Assembly: GCA_023055425.1 (NCBI GenBank)
Contig: JALGPY010000003.1
Coordinates: 67,688,991 to 67,752,990 of the forward strand
Direction: 5' to 3'
DNA: 64,000 bases
Source: Linanthus parryae
Taxonomy: Eukaryota > Streptophyta > Magnoliopsida > Ericales > Polemoniaceae
How positions within the stretch are numbered: position 1 is the stretch's first letter; each line of letters begins with the position of its first letter. The position numbers and the translations under genes were made by a program. The notes under the pieces are model-generated. The model was not told the origin of the DNA. It saw only the letters and a list, made by a program, of their open reading frames with translations, and did no database searches. This document shows, piece after piece, positions 1-9,378 of the stretch.

Positions 1-343
1 GCTTCATCATCTTCTAATATTCCAACTAGTCAGACCTGTGTCTAAGGCACTATACAAATATATTTCAAACATGGTATATACTTCTGGGAAATTAGAATTT
101 CAAAGTGTTGTTGAGATTGTATGATAAAACAGTGTGAGAAGTTATGATGTGATAGAGTGAGAAATGTGTAATAATATAAACTAACCACAGGAAGAGAATG
201 CGTGGGAGTTGGATCCACCGATTTGAATTGATCATGTTGTCAAACATATAAGTGATCCAATGGTTGGAATTCAGTCAATCAAATGGTTCAAATGATATTT
301 CACTGATTGTAGTAATACGCATGAAATGTATTAATTGTCACAC

Positions 344-377
<34 letters not shown>

Positions 378-1046
378 ATTCTGTGCTTTGTAAATTTTAA
401 GCACCCTGTCAATCCTTTTTACAGCTCCTCTCCTTACCTCTTTAAGTACCATGCATGAACAACCGTGAAGCCTTACCTCTTTTGTCTTTCTTTTTCTAGA
501 AAATTTTGTTCACTACCACTAAGTATAAAACTTCATTACCGATAGAAAGGAATGTAGTGACAAGGCAAGTAGTTAGAGCTGCAAAATGTACTTTTTCTAA
601 CAAGGTCCTACTTCCACGATGGGAAGCTTCTGTGGCTCCAGGAGACCACCGCTGAGTCAGCTACTAAATTGAAACTTTCGACACGCTAAACCTAACTGGA
701 AGGATATATGTACTTATATACAACGGGAGTAAAAGAGAAGTTATGAGATTCGCGTTAAATAATCGTTTTCTATCTATAAATTTACATGTAGCTCAAACAC
801 CCACAAGGTAGTCGAACCCCCCAGGAGCACTTAATTGAGTCTGCTATGTGGCCAATTGAAAAATGTCCTTGTTTGAATTGGAACTGTCAATGAGCTACGC
901 TTCAATACGACATATTTGTAAAGATGATTAACTGGAAACTTAGATTTACAAAATTGTTCATCATCTATAATTTTATTTTGCCGAAAAGTAAAAGTTATGC
1001 TGATTGCTTTGTAAACTCATAAAATGGATTTCTGTATTGTGAACAG
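1..1046. other. intronic sequence upstream of the methionine aminopeptidase exon, no exon recognised
   Basis: By inference this is intron of the methionine aminopeptidase gene whose next exon starts at 1047. A run of 31 C lies at 345-375. I found no segment encoding the upstream part of the catalytic domain (the HGVG/FH-type motif), so the preceding exons are probably left of the window. Otherwise I see nothing identifiable here. Confidence 0.5.
345..375. repeat. poly-C homopolymer, 31 nt
   Basis: An uninterrupted run of C. It makes a proline run in one frame and is not coding. Long G or C homopolymers recur in the window (5543-5563, 7807-7835, 47216-47226, 51047-51063), and their exact lengths are likely to be sequencing-sensitive. 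Confidence 0.9.
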
Positions 1047-1094
1047 GTAATGAGAATCCAGGTCACATGGTTGAAGGTCAAACTTTCACTATAG
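1047..1094 (+). CDS. methionine aminopeptidase (class I), penultimate coding exon
   Basis: A 48-nt exon bounded by an AG acceptor (gaacag/gt) and a GT donor (tag/gtaagc). It encodes NENPGHMVEGQTFTI and ends one base into the next codon, which the terminal exon at 6451 completes to Glu. The segment VEGQTFTIEP is the hallmark strand of MetAP1 enzymes, and its Glu is one of the five metal ligands (D, D, H, E, E) of the pita-bread fold. The enzyme removes initiator Met from new proteins. The wording of the C-terminus resembles the organelle-targeted plant MAP1B/C/D group, but the transit peptide is outside the window, so I leave the paralogue open. Confidence 0.85.
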   Translation, partial: VMRIQVTWLKVKLSL

Positions 1095-2111
1095 GTAAGC
1101 GCTTTACAATGATATGTTACTGCTCTTCTACTATGTGCTTTCCGTTAATTAAATAACGAAGTAGCTCTGCTAATACAAAATTCAGCCAAATACTGCGTTA
1201 ACTTAGTTCTATATCTATTTGGGGACCACATCTTATTACCTGATTTTATGCTCTATATTTTTGATGCTCTAGACTCTTAGAGGGTCGAGGGAAAAATCAT
1301 AGAGGTCTTGGATGTACTATTATCTGTCAAGACAAGTTTATGGTTGTACTTCTAAGGTCTTGACATGGTTGTGTACAAGTGTAACTGTAGGAGTTAGACA
1401 TAAAGCAAGTTTTTAGTTCCTACCCATGTTATTGCGTCTATTCCTTGTGGTTTAATTGGATTTTTCATCTCTTGGCTTTTCACCTCCTAAGCTTCCCTAT
1501 ACTTTCATCTCGTACTGTCTTTTCTACTTTAGCTTCAATCTCTCTCCCGGCTCCTCTTGTGATTATCCTGTCACTTGAATTTTGTGCCCTCTTGCTGTCC
1601 CTTGTTTCCTGACAGATGCTTGCGCACAACAGATTGCTGTTTCAGGGTTCTGAAACAACAATGATTAAATAATCAATTCTACAGACACTTATTTGTACTG
1701 CTGATTGTACAATTTGGCATTACTTTTAACTTTGATAGGACATGAATTCTCTGTCGCAACCAATTAGCAAAGAAAACATCTGGTCACTGTCCATGTACCT
1801 GAGACCTTACTGAATAAGTTCAAAAAGACAATTTGCAAGCATACATGTCTTCAACTTTATTGCTCTACAGGGAAGGTTTATTATGTAGTTCTTGAGGTCC
1901 ATGTAATGTCTTGGCTCGATAAGTCATCCAAGTTTATTGTGTCACTTGATTCATGGCTCGATTCACGTCATCTATGTGAATTCTTGAGGTATTGCACGGA
2001 CAAGTAAGGTGAAGCATCGAAGCTCTATGCATTTGTTGTGTTAGCACAACTGAGTTTTTCCACTTGCTCAACTATTAATGACGAAATAAATGCAGCTACA
2101 CTTCAAAAAAA

Positions 2112-2113
<2 letters not shown>

Positions 2114-2154
<41 letters not shown>
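2114..2154. repeat. poly-T tract, about 41 nt
   Basis: A homopolymer T run preceded by eight A and one G (2105-2113). It could be the tail of a reverse-oriented polyadenylated retroposon, but I could not find a matching body or target duplication. Confidence 0.85.
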
Positions 2155-2157
<3 letters not shown>

Positions 2158-2551
2158 GAGTTGGGCATGGAGCCTCTTTTACTGATGCAGGTAAATTAGA
2201 ACCATCTAATTTTAAGGGTCTGCTCCAACAGCCTGGTTCTAAATTTCAGCCGCGAAGCAATGTCTCGGCCAGTAAATACAGGAAAATCAAGTTGGCAATA
2301 CAGATGCACCCTAGAAGTATGGTGTAAATCAGTCTTAAAAAAACCAGTTAACAAATACTGACACTCCCATTACAGCGATACATCCTTTAGTTGCTTGAGA
2401 AAGCAAGAATACATTGGCTATATGCATTCCATATAGACCATGCCTCAAAGCTCTGACGGTCTGACCTTTATGTCTGTTCAGTCTATGAGAGCTAACGACT
2501 GAATTGAGAACAATTCAACTTAACTTTCATGGAGTCAATATTATGGGTTAG

Positions 2552-3927
2552 TGACACGTTCCAACCGCAAGTAAACGGTCATCGTGTAGTAATAACTCGG
2601 TAAATCCGGGTATGTCGAACCCAAAGGACCTCGTTCAATTAAGGCTAATAAATTTGCGGGCAGATATTGAGTTTTGGTTTAACTAAACTAATAATTGAAA
2701 ACAACTAAATTAATGATTGCAAGAGCAATTTAAACAATTGAGAAGTTGAGAATACGATACGGAGAATTAATCAGGACCCCGGTATGGATCACTAGGGATG
2801 ATACAGGCACGCACTATGATTCATAAAACACGAGTTTTTTTGTCAAACGAGCAACTTTATCCTACCGAGTCACCAAGTTGGCATCTATGCTTAGGATCAA
2901 TTGCTACCGAGTCACTAAGTTGTAAATAACCCTACTCATGCATTACGACTCTTGTTCTACTCAATGTTCTTAGTAACACTACTGAGTCACCGGATAGCGA
3001 TAAAAAACTAAGTGATTATCCCAATTTTCCGACTATCCAATATTGAGTCACCGAATACTAGTCAATTAAAATCCGTCTAATGTGACTTCATACACTAGAA
3101 GGATGGGTTAAAGAACGTAGAATAATCATAAAAAGAAACTCGCATCAATTTAAGCATACACATGAATTACGATATCATACAACGAAACTCCAGATCAGAA
3201 ACCCTAGCTACCACTACGGGTCCTAACTATGAGAAGATTAGCTATCATTGACATGATCAAATCAACAAGGTTAAAAGATCATGAAAATAAGCAAGAGATA
3301 GAGTTAAGAAAATCGAACGAAAAAAATCCGACCTCCAAGCTTGCTCCTAGCTCTCCACATGAGGTCTCCAACATGTTCTCTCTTGATTAGACGTCCCTAG
3401 GTCGGTCTATAATGTTTAAAACCAATCCTAGTAAAAAACTATTATAAAATTGCGCTAAAACCCAAAAAGTTACGCGCGATACTGCTTTCCTGGGCTTCTT
3501 GGTCGTACGACCAGCAGAGCCTGGTCTACAACTAGGTTTCTTCAACCTGCTATCTTTTTCTAGTCGTACGACCAGGATTCCTGATCGTACGACTGGACTG
3601 GGCACTTCAGCTCATGTTCTTCATTTTCTCTCGACTTTTCTTCATCCTCTAGCCATGTCTTTGAGCTTTACGTATTTCGGGAGTTCGTTCTCGCTCCAAT
3701 TCACATCCCGGTACCTGAAATCCACAACACAAAACATACCGGGAGATCAAATGTGACAATAATAGCTCAAAATCAATGCGAAAAACGCCCACACTAAACA
3801 ATTAAGCTCATAAAGCTCAAACATGCTATCTTTTCATAGTTGGCCAAAATGTCATCAAAATGCATCAAGCATCACACAAAACGGTAGCATATCATATAAG
3901 AATATAACTCTGAAAACGGAGTTATCA
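2552..3927. mobile_element. solo LTR, 1376 bp, with 5-bp target duplication GTTAG
   Basis: The segment begins TGACACGTTCC and ends GGAGTTATCA, so it has canonical TG...CA ends. It is flanked on both sides by GTTAG (2547-2551 and 3928-3932). No protein-coding remnant lies inside. The text near the left end (tcgaacccaaaggacc) and the repeated 'gagtcaccaag'-type phrases are of a kind seen in large plant LTRs. LTR orientation and superfamily are undetermined. It sits in a methionine aminopeptidase intron, directly beside gypsy gag debris. Confidence 0.85.
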
Positions 3928-3934
3928 GTTAGAG

Positions 3935-5345
3935 GATCAATTTCTTCCCCGGCTACCTCAGGCATACTAACGAAGTGCGCGTCATGTGCTCGCTACATAG
4001 TGCACTTCTTCGGGTTGTTTTATTGTGAACGGCTGCCTCCGGCAGTCCTCCAACGCTTTGTTCTTCAAGATTCGAGCCCAATTTTGTTGTGTACGAGTCT
4101 CCGGAACGACGTGCAGTCCTTGATCGCGTGTCGACCTTGCAGTGGTAATCACAATACTCCGAGTCTAATATTTCTGCAGCCTTTGATACCCGAAGTATAT
4201 GGCAGGCATCGGGGTATTCAGCCTCTTTAGTCCCTCCAGCGCCTTTTTTGCAACGCCATCCCGAACGCTAAGGAAGGAGCCTTCTTAGACTGATCTTGCG
4301 CCATATTCACCCAGGCTGTCCCCTTTTGCTTCCCCCAAAGGTCGGATTGCCCTGTGCGGCCTCTTTAGGTGCGGGCAGTGTCTTTGTCAGCACTTCCTTT
4401 AAGCAAATTGCGGCGTCCAGAAGCATAGTTGTCAGAATCCTACGATTCACGATTCGAATCCTACGATTCGGTTCACCCATGAAACGATGCGAATCAGAGG
4501 GTGAATCTTAAATGGACCAAAATTTTATCTGTATCCCCATTCAAGAGACCGAATCTTACGATTCATTTGGGATTCAGACCAATTCATACGATTTATATCG
4601 ATTCAGCTGGAGTCTTATTGAGTTAGTAACAGTGCCAACAATAATACTTTGCCTCTTATTTGTCTGTTAGCAAATCGTTTGCTTACTTATACACTCTTCT
4701 TAAGTCCAGAGCTAATAGACTCATGTTATTTTCCATTATATTGGTATCATATATTTTCTTACTTTACATACATTCCTATATCTTCATTAATCTTATCTTT
4801 TAGTCCGGTAAAACTCATAATAACTCGTATTAGCTGCAAGTTAGTTAAACACTTCAGTTAGGTTTTGCTGAAATAATGAATATACTGTTCACACATGTTA
4901 TAGTTCTAAGGAATATGTTATTATATATACTTAAAGAGAATGTAAGTGAATCTTTGCGATTCACTATTCGATTCACGATTCAGTGAAGTTGAATTTCGAT
5001 TCACTCTCTGAATCTCGATTTGACAACTATGTCCGGAAGTTCTCCGAACCCAGAGACCCGTGAGTTGACTACGTAGCCCTTCCCAGCAAGAGCCCTTCAA
5101 GGCATGCATCAATGGACTGCTTTTCTGTCACGTGGTTATTACACTTCACCGCGAGGGATTGGAATCGCTTCACATAGTCTGCCATCTCTTTTCCGTTCTG
5201 TTGCTTCTCTAAGAGGAGTCAAATGAATGTGACTTTGTCAGATGCCTGGAAGATCCTCCTGATGAACCCTTGGGATAACTCCATCCAGTTAGTGACAGAA
5301 CCGGAGCGGAGTTCACTGTACCTATCATACACATTCCCGTCTGAG
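3935..5345 (-). pseudogene. Ty3/gypsy gag relic, interrupted by a MITE
   Basis: On the minus strand, 5032-5340 reads (with stops) SELRSGSVTNWMEL, then QGFIRRIFQASDKVTF, LLLEKQQNGKEMADYVKRF and SLAVKCNNHVTEKQ. This is the layout of the retrotransposon gag domain of plant gypsy elements. Further downstream (about 4050-4190) comes a cysteine-containing YCDYHCK segment followed, after a frameshift, by KDCTSFRRLV, matching the usual CX2-4C...H..C region. Stops and frameshifts exclude function. A 608-bp MITE (4424-5031) splits it. No pol was found. Confidence 0.7.
4424..5031. mobile_element. MITE, 608 bp, TIR CATAGTTGTCA, 8-bp target duplication
   Basis: The left end CATAGTTGTCAGAATC mirrors the right end GATTTGACAACTATG. 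Flanks are TCCAGAAG (4416-4423) and TCCGGAAG (5032-5039), an 8-bp duplication with one mismatch, which fits hAT. Just inside both ends are repeated 'gattcacgattcgaatc'-type motifs, giving extended imperfect inverted repeats. It interrupts the gypsy gag relic, so it is younger than that relic. No transposase is present, so the element is non-autonomous. Confidence 0.8.
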
Positions 5346-5450
5346 AGACTTTATAGGTTAAGGTTAATAAAGCTTTGTAATTAGATAATTTTCCAGAATT
5401 TAATTATGCTTTGTGTCATCTGGGTTTTCATGTGTTACTAGTTAGTGAAT

Positions 5451-5965
5451 TGTTAGCGCTATTGGTGCGGGTGCGGTGTGGGTACGGGGTGCGGGAACTG
5501 GGTGTGCAGCAAATTCCCAAAAATCAAGGGTGCCGGTGCGGCGGGGGGGGGGGGGGGGGGGGGTGCGTTAACTTTATTAATTATTTTATTTTATGATACC
5601 ATTATACTTGTATAAAAACACCAATAATAGTAATCAAAATTATAATCATACAGAAATTCATACACAGATTCAAGATACATAGAAGTATATCCATTGTTAG
5701 TAGCTATGGAGAGACAAGTATTCTAAGGGTTAAAATGTGCACATAGATCCTTTTTTTGGGTTAAATCGTAGTTGTACTTCAGAAGAACTCTCAACTAAAA
5801 GTTTCAAAATAACCATGCCTTATCCTCAAAGCACCCAAGCACCCACGAAGCACCCGGTGTAGGTGCGCAGCCTCCTAGAAGCACCCGTGCAACATAGCTG
5901 CAAAGTACTGGGTTATGTAGATATGAAACTGAAACTGAGGGCTCTTTTGGTACTAGTTAGTGAAT
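5451..5965. mobile_element. probable insertion flanked by a 15-bp direct repeat
   Basis: The exact 15-mer tactagttagtgaat occurs at 5436-5450 and again at 5951-5965, as expected for a long target duplication. Between the copies, the ends of a sub-segment (5459-5897) are imperfectly inverted: CTATTGGTGCGGGTGC at left against CTATGTTGCACGGGTGC in reverse at right. That resembles MITE-type TIRs. A 21-nt G run (5543-5563) lies inside. The class is undetermined; the 15-bp repeat would suit a non-LTR element and the inverted ends a DNA element. Confidence 0.4.
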
Positions 5966-6450
5966 CCTAGGTGCCAAGCCTACGTGAATTCCAGGTGTGA
6001 TGGCTATGGAGATCTAGTGCAATGCCTAGACCATGTTCTGCCTTAATTTTATTTTTTTGAGGTGTCCTTATTCTTCGGTCGCTCTCCTGTTAGCTCTTGC
6101 TGTGATAAAGGTTCTAGATTCCATATTAAATCAATCCTTGATGGATCATGTATTGGAACCTTAACTATGACCCTTGATTTCGTAGCTTATGTTGCATATT
6201 CATTGGAAGTAGCCTTTTCCCACTGAATCAGTATACTATAGTAAATTGGATTTCCTTACTTCCTTTTTCTATTCGACTTCTGGGTACCCTTATGAATTTG
6301 TTGCTGATGATAGTATGACCATCTAATGCATTTAATTCCCGAGGAAATAAATTAGAGTTGAGTACAAAGTTAGGTTCTTTTGTTGCGAAGATGTCAGGAA
6401 CTTCAAAGTAGTCACTTATAGTTATTCATTTTTTGTGTGATGAAATGCAG

Positions 6451-6596
6451 AACCAATTCTTACACTGGGTGGCACAAAGTGGGTGACGTGGGAGGATAAC
6501 TGGACAACTCTAACAGCTGACGGAAGCCCCGCTGCACAGTTCGAGCATACCATTTTGATTACGAAGACAGGCGCTGAAATTTTGACAAAGCATTGA
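6451..6596 (+). CDS. methionine aminopeptidase (class I), terminal exon
   Basis: The acceptor tgaaatgcag ends at 6450. Joined to the G ending the previous exon, it reads EPILTLGGTKWVTW, then EDNWTTLTADGSPAAQ, FEHTILITKTGAEILTKH and a stop at 6594-6596. The Glu of EP and the Glu of QFEHT are the last two metal-binding residues of MetAP1, and the domain ends at the usual place after ILTK. The reading frame is open with no damage, so this is probably a working gene despite the large intron. Gene-level function is N-terminal Met excision, probably organellar by resemblance. Confidence 0.9.
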
Positions 6597-7181
6597 TAGT
6601 ATCTATTCCTCTTTAGCTGGTGTATCATTGTTGTAAGTCAATGGCGCAATCTCTTAGCAGGAAACGCAGAAACTGTTCCACATAATTTACAAGAGTGGAA
6701 AGGTCTCTTCAGAAACTGTGAAACCCTTGTGTATTACAGAAGTGTAGCCTTTCTGTAACAGGTAAGTGACTAGTTGGTGCACGGGAGTTGCACTTGGCTA
6801 TGTATGCAATTATTTTGTTTGGGTATATAAGCATTTGTTTGCGCGGAAACACTGTATATTTATTTGTGAAGGAAGGGGCAGTCACAAAGTCAAAAAAGAA
6901 ACTCCAATATAGTGTTTATTCTCTCTGAAATGTTTGTTCTTGTAGGTTAATATCTGTATTCTGCAACAATTAAAATGACTCTTAAGAGTACCGATGATTC
7001 AGGAAAATTTTTGTGGAACCTTGGACCGAGTAGAACTAGTCAAGCATGATCTTAAGCATAAAAATATGGTCTATTTTTGGGGGTAAAATCTTCAGTTTTC
7101 ATTACAAAACTCGAGCTGCTAAGGCCTTCTGAAATAAACTAGTGTGATGAGAGATGATAACACTTCCAGCAACCTACTTAC
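6597..7181 (+). other. 3' UTR and downstream sequence of the methionine aminopeptidase gene
   Basis: No ORF or repeat is recognisable between the stop codon and the hAT target duplication at 7174-7181. The cleavage site cannot be fixed by eye. Several AATAAA-like stretches exist downstream (for example around 7130), and the transcript end probably lies within this interval. Confidence 0.45.
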
Positions 7182-7756
7182 TAGAGCTGCACGCCGGTTC
7201 GGTTAAACCGGCGCTTCGGTTAAAACCGAACCAGTTCTAAACCGTTAACCGAACCGAGTATGGGGGACCGAAACCGAGCCGGACCCGGGGATTTATCTGG
7301 TACGGTTCGGTTTCATGAAATATGGAACCGGAATCGGTTCGGAACCGAACCGGAACCGGCGGTCCCAACCGTTTTTTCGAAAATTTTTAACGTTAGGAGT
7401 TGTCACATCATGGTTAGGCCGGGTCAGTGGCTGTTTTTCGGTCGTTTGATTTTTTTTTTTTTTTTCACCCCCTCCCCTCCCTTACTCTTCTATACACATT
7501 CAACCTTTTTTTCTCACTCAAACACTTCCAAAATTCTCTCAAACTTCATACTCTCAAAACTCTCAAACTTCCAAGTTCCAAAACTGTGAAGCATTCCTCC
7601 AATCCTTCTCCAACATTGTGAAGCATTTCTCTCGTTCATCAGCAATTATGAAGCAAAAAATCTCACTCTCCTCCATCCTAATTCCTACACATTCGGCATT
7701 CCTCATCCAAGAATTAAGCTTGGAGTTTGTAAGTTTTATTTTTAATTGTGCATTAT

Positions 7757-9062
7757 TGAAAGTGTGAGTGTGCAGGTGGTAATGCAGCTAAGATACTCTA
7801 GAGAGCGGGGGGGGGGGGGGGGGGGGGGGGGGGGGTGTTCAATAGAGTATGCCAACCTTTTGCAAAACTTGCTAGGAAGATCGGATCTTGTGAAAACTAA
7901 TGAAGTTCAAGGCCTTGAAAACAAGTTCAAGCCCTTGGAAGAGATGCAGTTTCTAATAAAGCAGATAAGCCTTTTTGAAGGCCTTGAAAAGAGTTTCAAA
8001 CCCTTGAAAAACAGTCAGTTTTGTGTGCTGCAAAAACTACGAAAATGAATGAACTGTAAATGCAAGAGACAGATGATTTATAGAGTTCAGTCCACTTGGA
8101 CCTACGTCTCTACCTCAGGGATCTTCTCCCTGCAGGATTTTCAACAATTCTTATTAATCAAAAGCTAAGCCTTAGATCTCAAGCACAATGAATTGCCTTA
8201 CTCTGTTACAACTTATGGTTCTCCCTAACCTATCTAGTACCTGCTCTGGCTAACTGATTAACTAAGAATTCTCTATTGTTCACCTTGAACAATCCTTGAG
8301 AATGAAGATAGAAATAATACAGAAATGATCTACCAATGAAGTACAAAACAGAAGAACACTTGGAGTGTAGAAACTGCAATGAAGTATGCAATGATCTTCT
8401 GTGAATGGATTGTGAGATGAATGAACAACTTTGATTCTTTGTCAATACAGAACTTGTCGCTCCTTTTGCCCGTTGAGTATTGTGTCTTGTTGCTTCAGAA
8501 TTGAGCTCTATTTTAACTTCAAACAACTCTGCATATCTTCCCAGATTTTCAGCAACAAATCTCCTATTTTGTAGGCAACAGACTTTGACTATTTGACAAT
8601 ATTCTCCAACGGTTGAATGATCACAATCTCCAGAGATAATGTCATGATCTTGCATTTGAATAGTTTGAGAATCTGTCAAGTCATTCAGTTCAAACACAGA
8701 ATCATCTTCTCAATTATTTCATTCCTTGCATAAGTCAGATTAGGAAATAATCTCTGCAAACTAGGAAATAAAATTCCTTGCAAAATCATAGTCAAACAGA
8801 TGATATTCTATGTTCAAACGTGTTAGAATAATTTGTCTTTCATCATCAAATAACAGTAGATCAATCATATCAAGGAGAGAAAGGAAATCGACTTAGAAGA
8901 GTTTACAGAAAACTCCCCCTGAGAATGTTTATATAGGTTAGACAGTTTCAAGGCTTTGAATCTAGTTTCAAGGCCTTGAAAACTATTTTCAAGCCTATGA
9001 TAACTGATTCAAGGCCTTGAAATAGTTGGACTATTCCAAGCCTTGCACAACCTGATCTTACA
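7757..9062 (-). repeat. element A 3' LTR (1306 bp)
   Basis: It matches 26602-27901 throughout. On the minus strand it starts TGTAAGATC and ends CACACTTTCA. A TATA-like TATATAAAC (minus strand, about 8928-8936) follows the G-rich segment cagggggagt. It carries a 29-nt G run (7807-7835, + strand) where the other LTR has 10 G. The palindrome TTTCAAGGCCTTGAAA occurs exactly at 8966-8981, with near-copies at about 7910, 7978, 8944 and 9009. Confidence 0.9.
7807..7835. repeat. poly-G run inside LTR A, 29 nt
   Basis: The same position holds 10 G in the other LTR of A (26649-26658) and 7, 7 and 11 C in the B LTR copies (38920-38926, 39787-39793, 47216-47226). This is slippage at a homologous homopolymer near the 3' end of the LTR. 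Confidence 0.9.
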
Positions 9063-9074
9063 ATCTCCCTCTTG
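9063..9074 (-). other. polypurine tract of element A
   Basis: On the minus strand AAGAGGGAGAT immediately precedes the LTR start TGTAAG. Element B has the counterpart TCAAGGGGGAGAT. It primes plus-strand DNA synthesis in LTR retrotransposons. Confidence 0.8.
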
Positions 9075-9263
9075 ATGAAAGACAAAATCAAATTCTTTTT
9101 GATCCTTAGTCTCTGCAAAAAAATACTGATTAGTTCACAATTCATAATAACACAGTAATTCCAAAAGATCCAACTTATTCAATTTCACCAACAGAAAATA
9201 AAAAAAGTTCAGCAGATAGCAAATAACAAATAACTCCTAAGAATAAAACCTAAAACCCTAGAA

Positions 9264-9280
9264 TTTTTCCCCCTTTTTGA
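9264..9280 (-). other. second, upstream PPT-like tract of element A
   Basis: The minus strand reads GTCAAAAAGGGGGAAAA about 200 bp upstream of the LTR. The same tract is present in element B at 45749-45765, likewise about 200 bp before its LTR. Multiple PPTs are a reported Sirevirus trait. The rest of 9075-9378 is non-coding. Confidence 0.6.
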
Positions 9281-9378
9281 CTTTCATCAAAAAAATAGAG
9301 AGGATGTTGGATCAAGTGTCTGGAAAATTTTGAAAAGAAAACTTAAGAAAAAGAATGGGGAAGAAAGAATAGGCAAGA

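Larger units (their letters stand above)
1095..6450 (+). other. 5.36 kb intron of the methionine aminopeptidase gene, TE-filled
   Basis: The intron runs from gtaagc at 1095 to the acceptor tgaaatgcag ending at 6450. Its insertions are a solo LTR (2552-3927), a gypsy gag relic on the opposite strand (about 3935-5345) with a MITE inside it, and a probable further insertion at 5451-5950. It also holds a T tract (2114-2154) and a G run (5543-5563). About half the intron length is recognisable TE. In 1095-2550 and 5966-6450 I see no features beyond the T tract. Confidence 0.75.

Noticed and set aside
205..235. A CVGVGS-like translation that could be the HGVG strand of the methionine aminopeptidase
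   Set aside because: It is followed by a stop two residues later, has no FH or downstream LH motif and no convincing donor site. The similarity is only four residues.
252..458. 68-residue reading frame with a proline run
   Set aside because: The prolines come from the C31 homopolymer and there is no domain or codon pattern. It is intronic by position.
7260..7589. 109-residue frame rich in NRNRFGTEPEP
   Set aside because: This is the subterminal CCGGTTCGG repeat array of the hAT element read in one frame.
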